From Thermoleophilaceae bacterium (lineage in GTDB: Bacteria; Actinomycetota; Thermoleophilia; Solirubrobacterales; Thermoleophilaceae): a stretch of DNA of 6,682 nt. Shown here piece after piece: positions 1 through 5,382 of the stretch. The notes under the pieces were generated by a model. The model saw only the letters and a program-made list of their open reading frames with translations, did no database searches and was not told the origin of the DNA. The stretch covers positions 1 to 6,682 of the forward strand of contig JACCXP010000184.1 in the NCBI GenBank assembly GCA_013696905.1. The letters run 5' to 3'. Made by a program: the position numbers and the translations under genes. Positions within the stretch are counted from its first letter, which is position 1. The number at the start of each line of letters is the position of its first letter.

Positions 1-868
1 GGCCGAGCCCGACTCCTCCGCCCGCCGCGGCCGAGGAGCCGCCGCCCGCCGCCGCCGAGACGCCGAGCTTCACGAGCACGAGCTTGTGGAAGATGACGAG
101 CGGCCCGAGCGGGTAGATCGCCGCCAGTGCGCGGTTGGTCCTGCGCAACTCGCCCTTGAAGCGGCGGCAGCGGTCGCATCCCTTCAGGTGGCGGCGGCCA
201 GGCGGTGTGCTCTTGGAGAGGCCCTCGGCGACCTCGCCGAGCTCCATCCGCACCTGGTCGCAGCTCAGCAAGCGAGCCTCCGCGGCCTCGGCGAGCGACA
301 CGCGAGCGCGCACGAGCAGCGATTTGACGCTCGGCACCGTGTTGTCCATCGCCTCCGCGATCTGCTCGTAGGAGAGCGCGTCCATCTCGCGCAGCAGCAG
401 CGCGGTGCGCTGCGTCTCCGGCAGCTCATGCACGTCGGCCACGATGTCGCGGAACTCCTGGCGCTTGTGCACGGTGTCGGCCGTAGAGGTGCCGCCGTCG
501 CGCTCGAAGATGTCCATCGAGTCCTGACCTGACGGGACGGGGCGGCGCAGGTGGTTGAGGCAGCGGTTGCGCGCGATCCGGTAGAGCCACGGCCGCGCGT
601 TGATCGGTCGCTCGTCGGCGTTGATCGCGCGGTACGCTGAGGCGAACACCTCTTGCAGCACGTCCTCGGCGTCCTCGGTCGATCCGAGCATGTGCCGGCA
701 GAAGGCGAGCAGGCGCGCCTGGTAGCGCTGGACGAGCGTCTCGAACGCGCCCTGATGGCCGCGCCGGATCATCGCGATCAGCTTCTCGTCGCCTTGTAGC
801 CGGAGCAGCGGGGAGCGACCCGTGAGCGCGGGCACTCGCCCTGCGTGTCTTAGTGCGGAGGCTTCCAT
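1..868 (-). CDS. ECF-type sigma-70 factor with fused C-terminal zinc-finger (anti-sigma-like) tail, partial at its 3' end
   Basis: An RNA polymerase sigma factor of the extracytoplasmic-function type, read by translating the minus strand from the ATG at 868; 289 residues are visible and no stop is reached before the edge. Region 2 is at about residues 37-109, with the core-binding segment around EDVLQEVFASAYRAI (68-82) and the -10 recognition helix WLYRIARNRCLNHLRR (94-109). Region 4 helix-turn-helix is at about 149-192 (LPETQRTALLLREM, then LSYEQIAEAM and VKSLLVRAR). Ordinary ECF factors end here. This one continues with Cys203 and then HLKGCDRC (His227, Cys231, Cys234), the HxxxCxxC pattern of zinc-binding anti-sigma domains, followed by a hydrophobic stretch (about 249-270) and an Ala/Gly-rich linker. 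By family knowledge such a tail may restrain the sigma or sense redox or zinc; that role is inferred. A weak GGCGG lies 6 nt before the ATG. The N-terminal 25 residues are poorly conserved, so the start is moderately sure. Confidence 0.9.
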   Translation of the reverse strand, partial: MEASALRHAGRVPALTGRSPLLRLQGDEKLIAMIRRGHQGAFETLVQRYQARLLAFCRHMLGSTEDAEDVLQEVFASAYRAINADERPINARPWLYRIARNRCLNHLRRPVPSGQDSMDIFERDGGTSTADTVHKRQEFRDIVADVHELPETQRTALLLREMDALSYEQIAEAMDNTVPSVKSLLVRARVSLAEAAEARLLSCDQVRMELGEVAEGLSKSTPPGRRHLKGCDRCRRFKGELRRTNRALAAIYPLGPLVIFHKLVLVKLGVSAAAGGGSSAAAGGGVGLG

Positions 869-912
869 GACTGACCGCCAGCACGGGTGAGGGACCCGGC
901 GTCGACTTGGAC

Positions 913-918
913 AAGGTA
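913..918 (-). promoter_or_regulatory. Possible -10 box of the sigma factor gene
   Basis: TACCTT on the minus strand fits the actinobacterial TANNNT -10 pattern and lies 44 nt before the sigma gene's ATG. I see no good -35 box. It could be chance. Confidence 0.25.
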
Positions 919-934
919 GCAACGCGAAAGTTGC
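919..934. repeat. Inverted repeat GCAAC-N6-GTTGC between the ZIP and sigma genes
   Basis: A perfect 5-bp inverted repeat with a 6-nt spacer (GCGAAA) sits in the 88-bp gap between the end of the transporter gene and the start of the sigma gene. It abuts the possible -10 box at 913-918. It could be an operator for the sigma gene or the stem of a weak terminator for the transporter; no T-tract follows. Five base pairs in GC-rich DNA may be chance. Confidence 0.3.
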
Positions 935-956
935 GTGCCCGAGCCGTTCACATTCC

Positions 957-1652
957 CTAGCCGGCGCCGATCAGGAAGGAGACGAGAAAGCCCGCCACCG
1001 TGGCGAAGGCGACAAGCGGGCCCCCGTCGCGGTAGGCCTCGGGCATCACGGTGTCGACCAGCGACGCCAGCACGGCCCCACCAGCGAAGGCGAGGATCAC
1101 CGACAGCGTCGATTCGGAGGCGCCCGACATCCCCAGAGTCCCCGCCACCACGGCCGCCGCGAGCAGCACCCCGGCGCCGAGCCAGACGGCGATCGCGAAC
1201 TTCCCCGAGCGCCCCTCCTCGAACATCGATCGCGCGCCGACGAGCGCCTCCGGGAAGTTCGAGGCGAAGATCCCGACCAGCAGGGGAAGCGAGGCGCCGC
1301 CGGCAGCGATCGTCGTGCCGAGCGCGAGGTTCTCGGGCACGCCGTCGAGCGTCACCGCCGCGAGCAGGGAGAAGCCCGTCGTGCCGCGGCTCATCCGCCG
1401 GTCGAGCAGGACGTCTGACACGATGAAGACCGTCGCGCCCAGGACCATGCCGATCGCGGCCGGCATCGCGCCCGCCTTGTCGAACGACTCCTGGAAGAGC
1501 TCGAACGAGAGCGCCGAGATCAGCGCACCCGCCGCAAAGGCGAGCAGAAAGGCGAGCACCCGCTTGCCGAGGTCGAAGCGCGTCGCGACGACCGCGCCGA
1601 GCAGCAACGCGCTCGAGGCGGTCAGTCCGAAGACGAGCGCCTCGATGATCAC
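957..1652 (-). CDS. ZIP-family divalent metal transporter
   Basis: A membrane transporter of 231 residues, expected to carry zinc or related divalent cations across the cytoplasmic membrane. Nearly the whole protein is hydrophobic, with about eight possible membrane segments and a short soluble loop near residues 82-92. The ZIP signature regions are recognisable: DGVPENLALG (103-112) stands where canonical members have HNxPEG, and SNFPEA (131-136) where they have HExPxE. VMPEAYRDGG (202-211) matches the conserved late-helix MPEA motif. The usual metal-binding histidines are thus Asp and Ser, which marks a variant subfamily and makes the substrate uncertain. Start is GTG at 1652, 4 nt after the stop of the upstream flavoprotein gene, so the two are probably co-transcribed and perhaps translationally coupled; no clear ribosome-binding site is seen. 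Fold assignment is firm, metal specificity is not. Confidence 0.88.
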   Translation of the reverse strand: MIIEALVFGLTASSALLLGAVVATRFDLGKRVLAFLLAFAAGALISALSFELFQESFDKAGAMPAAIGMVLGATVFIVSDVLLDRRMSRGTTGFSLLAAVTLDGVPENLALGTTIAAGGASLPLLVGIFASNFPEALVGARSMFEEGRSGKFAIAVWLGAGVLLAAAVVAGTLGMSGASESTLSVILAFAGGAVLASLVDTVMPEAYRDGGPLVAFATVAGFLVSFLIGAG

Positions 1653-1656
1653 GGCG

Positions 1657-2262
1657 CTACGAGGGTGGGGCCGGGATCGGCCGCTCGGCGAGCGCGCTCG
1701 CGACCGCGAACAGGTTCGAGGCGGCGGCCTCAGCCGTGGAGCGCGTCCACGCGTGGCCGTGGTCTGTCTCGAGGTAGGAGGGGCCGGGGCCGGGGCCCAT
1801 GTTCCAGTAGGTCCACGCCTGCCCCGGAACCGTGAAGCCGATGTCGATCAGGCCACCGGCGATCTCGCCGATCACGTGGTGGGCGCCGTCCTCGTTGCCC
1901 GTCACGACGACCCCCGCGACGCGGTTGTAGGCGATCGGGCGGCCGTCGTCGTCGGTCTCGGACAGCAGCGCATCCATCCGCTCGAGCACGCGTTGGGCGA
2001 TGCTCGCCGGCTTGCCGAGCCACGTGGGAGTCGCGACGACGAGGATCTCCGAGGCAACGATCCGCGCCCTGATGCCCGGCCACTCGTCGCCGCCACCCTC
2101 GTCCGAGGAGACGCCGGGGCGCACGTCGTAGTCGACGACGCGGATCAGCTCGGTCTCGACGCCGCGCTGTTCGAGCCCGCCCATCACGATCTGCGCGACG
2201 ACCTCGGTGTTCGAGGTCGCGGGGGACGGCTTTAGCGTGCAGTTGAGGAAGGTGGCTCGCAT
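1657..2262 (-). CDS. NADPH-dependent FMN reductase / flavodoxin-fold protein
   Basis: A cytoplasmic flavoprotein of 201 residues, predicted to bind FMN and carry out NAD(P)H-dependent reduction; the substrate is unknown. MRATFLNCTLKPS opens the first beta strand and phosphate-binding loop (residues 7-20, NCTLKPSPATSNTE). The second flavin-contact segment is ATPTWLGKPASIAQRVLERMD (77-97 region), and the third is VTGNEDGAHH (120-129), all as in the NADPH-dependent FMN reductase family. The start is chosen at the ATG at 2262 rather than the in-frame GTG at 2271, because the ATG begins right at the first strand and is preceded by TAGGGT at a spacing of 7 nt. The GTG would overlap that box's expected transcription start. 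It is the first gene of a two-gene unit with the ZIP transporter. The tail (about 190-201) is Pro-rich and likely disordered. An azoreductase or quinone-reductase role is equally possible. Confidence 0.9.
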   Translation of the reverse strand: MRATFLNCTLKPSPATSNTEVVAQIVMGGLEQRGVETELIRVVDYDVRPGVSSDEGGGDEWPGIRARIVASEILVVATPTWLGKPASIAQRVLERMDALLSETDDDGRPIAYNRVAGVVVTGNEDGAHHVIGEIAGGLIDIGFTVPGQAWTYWNMGPGPGPSYLETDHGHAWTRSTAEAAASNLFAVASALAERPIPAPPS

Positions 2263-2269
2263 GGGCCGC

Positions 2270-2275
2270 ACCCTA
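2270..2275 (-). promoter_or_regulatory. Predicted -10 box of the flavoprotein/ZIP operon
   Basis: TAGGGT on the minus strand lies 7 nt before the flavoprotein ATG at 2262, so transcription would start at or next to the start codon (leaderless mRNA). AGGG could alternatively serve as a ribosome-binding site with an 8-nt spacer. It shares its TA with the tRNA -10 box on the other strand. Confidence 0.5.
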
Positions 2276-2279
2276 GACT
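2274..2279 (+). promoter_or_regulatory. Predicted -10 box of the tRNA-Leu gene
   Basis: TAGACT fits TANNNT and lies 9 nt before the first tRNA base at 2289. No good -35 lies at the usual distance; TTGAGG at 2243-2248 is too far away (25-nt spacer). Confidence 0.5.
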
Positions 2280-2288
2280 CCCGGCTGC

Positions 2289-2372
2289 GCCCGGGTGATG
2301 GAACCGGTAGACATCGGGGCCTTAAAAGCCCTTGCCCTTACGGGCGTGTGGGTTCGAGTCCCACCCCGGGCA
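2289..2372 (+). tRNA. tRNA-Leu (anticodon UAA)
   Basis: An 84-nt class II tRNA. The acceptor stem GCCCGGG (2289-2295) pairs with CCCGGGC (2365-2371), followed by discriminator A at 2372. The D stem ATG/CAT flanks a GAACCGGTAGA loop. The anticodon stem GGGGC/GCCCT encloses loop CTTAAAA, with TAA at 2323-2325. A long variable arm (TGCCC-TTAC-GGGCG) is typical of leucine tRNAs. The T arm is GTGGG-TTCGAGT-CCCAC (2348-2364). CCA is not encoded. It decodes UUA (and UUG by wobble). UUA is very rare in GC-rich genomes, so this is the counterpart of the Streptomyces bldA tRNA in decoding capacity; a regulatory role here is only inference. It ends 4 bp from the convergent YihY gene, so its transcript must end inside that gene. 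Confidence 0.97.
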
Positions 2373-2376
2373 CTGC

Positions 2377-3342
2377 TCAGGTCTTGGCCGCGTCGCGCGG
2401 CGGGAGCTGCAGCTCGTGCTCGGCCGGCAGTCCCGCCTCGAGCTCGCGCGCGCGCTCGAGCTCGGCGTCGAACTCGGCCCCAAGCAGCAGCGCGATGTTG
2501 GTCACCCACAGCCAGACGAGGAACGTGATCGCCCCGCCGAGCGATCCATACGTCTTGTCGTAGGAGCTGAAGTTCGCGACGTAGAGCCCAAAGGCGACCG
2601 AGGCGAGGATCCACAGCAGCACCGCCACGATGCCGCCCGGCGAGACCCAGCGAAAGTGCGGATGCTTGACGTTCGGGGCGACCCAGTAGAGGGCCGCGAA
2701 CATGCCCATGATCACGATCAACATCACGGGCCACTTGCCGTAGCTCCAGGCCGTCACCGCCAGATCGCCGAGGCCGATCACGTTGCCGACCGCCTCGGCC
2801 AGCGGACCCGTGATGACGATCCCGATCGCGACGACCGCGAGCAGCAGCACCATCACGATCGTCACGAGGATCTGCAGCGGTCGCAGCTTCCAAAACGGGC
2901 GCCCCTCCTTGACCTCGTAGATGACGTTTGCGGCGCGCATGAACGCGCCGATGTAGCCGGACGCGGCCCACAGGGCACTCAGAAGACCGACGCCGAGCAG
3001 GGCGCCGGCCGCCTGCTTCTGCTTGATCACCGACTCGATCGGGCCGGCGATCGAGTCGACCGCCGAAGGAGGCGCGACCTGGCGCGCGATTTCGAGCAGC
3101 GCGTTGAAGGTGTCTGGGAACTGGCCGAGGACGCCGAGCAGGGCGACGAAGACGAGGATCCCGGGAAACAGGGCCAGGATCGCGTAGTAGGTGAGCGCCG
3201 CGGCCCAGTCGGTCAGGTTGTCATCTTGAAACTCCTTTACAGTCCGCACCAGCACGCCCTTCCAGGAGCGCTTGGTGAGGTCGGTCGGAGTGTCGGGAGC
3301 CGATGCGTCGGCCGGCCGGGATCCTGCGCTAGAAGCTTCCAT
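2377..3342 (-). CDS. YihY/BrkB-family inner membrane protein
   Basis: An integral membrane protein of 321 residues from the family once annotated as ribonuclease BN; the family's real function is unsettled, with transporter and envelope roles proposed. A polar, probably disordered N-terminus (1-25) is followed by DDNLTDWAAALTYYAILALFPG (40-61), the family's first helix motif. Further membrane segments lie near 101-125, 146-168, 185-210, 224-250 and 266-288. The hallmark C-terminal motif YDKTYGSLGG (261-270) and the stretch FLVWLWVTNIALLLGAEFDA (274-293) are intact, followed by a charged cytoplasmic tail. Start is ATG at 3342; AAGGG lies only 2 nt before it, too close for a good ribosome-binding site, so the start or the translation mode is a little uncertain. 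It is divergent from the DUF4235 gene with a 12-bp gap, and convergent with tRNA-Leu. Confidence 0.93.
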   Translation of the reverse strand: MEASSAGSRPADASAPDTPTDLTKRSWKGVLVRTVKEFQDDNLTDWAAALTYYAILALFPGILVFVALLGVLGQFPDTFNALLEIARQVAPPSAVDSIAGPIESVIKQKQAAGALLGVGLLSALWAASGYIGAFMRAANVIYEVKEGRPFWKLRPLQILVTIVMVLLLAVVAIGIVITGPLAEAVGNVIGLGDLAVTAWSYGKWPVMLIVIMGMFAALYWVAPNVKHPHFRWVSPGGIVAVLLWILASVAFGLYVANFSSYDKTYGSLGGAITFLVWLWVTNIALLLGAEFDAELERARELEAGLPAEHELQLPPRDAAKT

Positions 3343-3354
3343 AGCCCTTAATTC

Positions 3355-3630
3355 GTGAGATTCATCTTCGTCCCCTTCTCCATCGCCGGAAGCCTAGTGG
3401 CGGGCTTGATCGGCACGAAGATCTTCACCTACCTGTGGGGGCGCATCGCCAACGAGGAGGCCCCGGACTCAGGGCATCGCGATGTCTCGTGGTCGAAGGT
3501 GCTGATCGCCTCGGCGCTCCAGGGCGCGATCTTCCGCCTCACGCGCACCGCCTTCGACCGCGGGCAGCGGACGGCCTTCTACCGGCTGCTCGGCTCCTGG
3601 CCGGGCGAGAAGAAGCCTGACGCGAAGTAG
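3355..3630 (+). CDS. DUF4235 small membrane protein
   Basis: A 91-residue protein matching the DUF4235 family of small actinobacterial membrane proteins, whose function is not known. Residues 4-24 (IFVPFSIAGSLVAGLIGTKIF region) form the first membrane segment. Then come the conserved YLWGRIANEEAPD and DVSWSKVLIASALQGAIFRL (43-62), the latter being the second amphipathic or membrane helix, and the tail ends with charged GEKKPDAK. Start is GTG at 3355. No ribosome-binding site is visible; TAGCCC stands 7 nt before the GTG, a poor match to the leaderless pattern seen elsewhere in the window. The preceding gap is only 12 bp, so its promoter must overlap the start of the divergent YihY gene. The secreted NHL protein begins 18 nt after it and may share its transcript. 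Family assignment rests on overall pattern recognition. Confidence 0.85.
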   Translation: MRFIFVPFSIAGSLVAGLIGTKIFTYLWGRIANEEAPDSGHRDVSWSKVLIASALQGAIFRLTRTAFDRGQRTAFYRLLGSWPGEKKPDAK

Positions 3631-3648
3631 CGCCGCATCGGCGGCCCT

Positions 3649-5178
3649 GTGCCGCTGTTTGCGACCTGGACGGTGAGAACACCTCGACGACATCGCCTCG
3701 CCTCGATCTGCGCCGCGCTCGCGGGCGCCCTGCTGCTCGGCGCGTGGCCGGCAGCCGCCCAGGCCGCCTTCTTCTCCTACGACGGTGCCTTCGTGCCGCC
3801 GGGCGGGCGCTTCCTCGAGGCCTCGGGCGTCGCGACCGACGACGCGGGACGCGTCTACGTGGCCGACGCTGGCGCCGGTCGGGTGCACGTGTTCGAGTCG
3901 GCGCCCGCCGGCAACACCTTCATCTCCTCGATCGGCCAGGGGCAGCTTGCGCGCCCCTCGGGCGTCGCGATCGACAACCGCAACCGCATCTACGTCGCCG
4001 ACGCCGGGCGCAACGTGATCGTGCAATACGACTCGTTCGTCGACGGCGCGCCGACGCGGCGCGAGTTCGGCGGCGGGGGCACCCAGCTGGGGCGCATCGA
4101 CGGCCCGCGGCTGATGACGACCGACCGCGCTTCGCGGCTATACGTGGTCGACCGGCCGAACGCGCGCGTGCAGTTCCTGCGCCCGGCGCTCGACGGGCGC
4201 CCAGTCGCCGCCTTTGGCGTCGCCGAGCCCGCGACCTTCCTCGAGCCCGAGGGCATCGCGCGCGACCCGGAGGGGCGGATCTTCGTCTCAGACGACAACG
4301 CGAGCGACGGCGAGGTGCGCGTCTATGACCCGCGCGGCGCGCTGATCAAGAAGGTCGCCGGGCCCGGCGCGGGAGGGGGCCAGGTCTCCTCGCCGCGTGG
4401 CCTGGTGCGCGACCCGGTCGACCGGCTGCTGATCGTCGACGCCGGCAACTCGCGCGTGCAGGCGCTGCGCTCCTACGCCGAGGGCTCGACCTTCATCGAG
4501 GCCTTCGGCACGCGTGGCTCAGGGCCCGGCGGCTTCTCCTCGCCCTCGGGCGCCGCGATCGCCCCCGGCGCGCTCCTCTACGTGGCAGACACCGGCAACG
4601 GGCGCGTCGTGCGCCTCCGCTACGACGACGCCGACGCCGACGGAGCACTCGACGCGCGCGACAACTGCCCCGGCGTCGCCAACCCGGTGCAGCGCGACTC
4701 AGACCGCGACAAGCGCGGTGACGAGTGCGATCCAGACGACGACAACGACGGGGTCCCCGACGGCGCCGACCGCTGCCCGCGCTCACGCCGCGGCGCCGAC
4801 GCAAACGGCGACGGCTGTGGCGACCCGCGCAGCCGCATCCTCTTCCCGCGCGCGCGTGGGATCTACGCCGCGCGCCAGGCGCCCTCGCGCGTGGGGGGCT
4901 TCGCCGGAGCGGATGACCTCGGGGTCGCCTCGGTCCAGGTAGCTGTCGCACGCGTCGTCCGTGGCCGCTGCGCCTGGTACGAGCGCGGACGCTTCCGCTC
5001 GCCACGCGCGTGCTCGGCGCCGGCGTTCTTCGCGGCGTCCGGCCAGCGCCGCTGGGCGGCGCGCGTGGGCGTGCGCTCGCGCGGGGCATACCGGGTGATC
5101 AGCCGCGCCAGGCAGACCGGCGGGCTGCTCGAGTCGGTCTTCAACCGCCGCAACGTGCGCTCGTTCCGCGTTCGCTGA
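3649..5178 (+). CDS. Secreted NHL-repeat beta-propeller protein with thrombospondin type 3 repeats
   Basis: An exported protein of 509 residues, likely surface-attached or extracellular; its binding partner is unknown. A signal peptide is clear: basic RTPRRHR (10-16), a hydrophobic core (about 19-33) and cleavage near AAAQAA (35-40). About six NHL blades follow (roughly 55-80, 103-128, 150-176, 199-228, 247-273, 296-322), each with a variant of GVAxDxxGRxYVADxGNxRV, which would close into a beta propeller. Residues 325-392 carry Asp-rich thrombospondin type 3 calcium-binding repeats ([43 protein letters not shown]). The C-terminal part (400-509) resembles a beta-sandwich or Ig-like module with Cys441 and Cys455 possibly bridged. 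The annotated start is GTG at 3649. An in-frame GTG at 3673 would give a neater signal peptide (MRTPRRHR), and I cannot separate the two. No sortase motif or membrane anchor is seen. Confidence 0.92.
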   Translation: MPLFATWTVRTPRRHRLASICAALAGALLLGAWPAAAQAAFFSYDGAFVPPGGRFLEASGVATDDAGRVYVADAGAGRVHVFESAPAGNTFISSIGQGQLARPSGVAIDNRNRIYVADAGRNVIVQYDSFVDGAPTRREFGGGGTQLGRIDGPRLMTTDRASRLYVVDRPNARVQFLRPALDGRPVAAFGVAEPATFLEPEGIARDPEGRIFVSDDNASDGEVRVYDPRGALIKKVAGPGAGGGQVSSPRGLVRDPVDRLLIVDAGNSRVQALRSYAEGSTFIEAFGTRGSGPGGFSSPSGAAIAPGALLYVADTGNGRVVRLRYDDADADGALDARDNCPGVANPVQRDSDRDKRGDECDPDDDNDGVPDGADRCPRSRRGADANGDGCGDPRSRILFPRARGIYAARQAPSRVGGFAGADDLGVASVQVAVARVVRGRCAWYERGRFRSPRACSAPAFFAASGQRRWAARVGVRSRGAYRVISRARQTGGLLESVFNRRNVRSFRVR

Positions 5179-5195
5179 GGGCCCGAAACGGGCCC
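5179..5195 (+). terminator. Hairpin directly after the NHL protein gene
   Basis: GGGCCCG and CGGGCCC form a perfect 7-bp stem with loop AAA, starting on the base after the stop codon. No T-tract follows, so it is either a factor-assisted terminator or an mRNA 3'-end stabiliser. Confidence 0.55.
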
Positions 5196-5205
5196 AGAAA
5201 CAGAG

Positions 5206-5230
5206 CCGCCCGCGCATCATGCGCGGGCGG
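5206..5230. terminator. 11-bp GC-rich hairpin, likely bidirectional terminator
   Basis: CCGCCCGCGCA and TGCGCGGGCGG are perfectly complementary around the 3-nt loop TCA. It is the strongest palindrome in the window and lies between two convergent genes (NHL protein and phosphatase). There is no T-tract on either strand, as is common for terminators in GC-rich actinobacteria. Confidence 0.6.
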
Positions 5231-5276
5231 ATCCCTGCTACTGGCGCCGTCAGGGCGGGCAGGGGGGTTGCCATGA

Positions 5277-5325
5277 CGGGCCGCTCAAGGCCCGGGCCGC
5301 GGGAGGCGTCGCCGCTTGTGGCGGC
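5277..5325. repeat. Two further hairpins in the convergent gap
   Basis: CGGGCC (5277-5282) pairs with GGCCCG (5289-5294) around a 6-nt loop. GCCGC (5311-5315) pairs with GCGGC (5321-5325) around TTGTG. Read from the minus strand they lie after the phosphatase gene and could end its transcript. Confidence 0.4.
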
Positions 5326-5328
5326 TTC

Positions 5329-5382
5329 ACCCAAGCCTTATGGACTGCACGTTGCCATACGGCTCGGACGGCAAGATTGGGT
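5329..5382. other. Possible nested RNA structure at the 3' end of the phosphatase gene
   Basis: An outer stem ACCCAA (5329-5334) / TTGGGT (5377-5382) encloses an inner stem TTGCC (5352-5356) / GGCAA (5370-5374) and a 17-nt bulge side. The outer arm just overlaps the phosphatase stop codon. The arrangement looks like a two-level stem-loop, is less GC-biased than its surroundings, and codes for nothing I recognise. Short stems can arise by chance. Confidence 0.3.

Noticed and set aside
1..60. CCGCCGC-rich repetitive stretch at the left edge
   Set aside because: It encodes the Ala/Gly linker of the sigma factor tail; it is coding low complexity rather than a separate repeat element.
426..914. 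Long minus-strand frame rich in Arg, Ala and Pro over the sigma gene
   Set aside because: It is the +1 frame of the sigma gene; the sigma frame shows all family motifs and this one shows none.
1051..2235. 394-codon plus-strand frame across the ZIP and flavoprotein genes
   Set aside because: It is antisense to two recognisable genes; composition is low-complexity Ser/Ala/Arg and no domain is seen.
3216..3240. Strong Shine-Dalgarno-like AAAGGAG with an ATG 7 nt after it, inside yihY (minus strand)
   Set aside because: The ATG is out of frame with YihY and meets TGA after three codons, so it does not support an alternative start or a gene.
2332..3351. 339-codon plus-strand frame opposite YihY
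   Set aside because: Its first codons lie inside the tRNA and the rest is the antisense of YihY; it is Asp/Arg-rich shadow sequence.
3631..3643. Short hairpin CGCCG-CAT-CGGCG between the DUF4235 and NHL genes
   Set aside because: Five base pairs with no T-tract in GC-rich DNA; too weak to call a terminator, and it may be chance.
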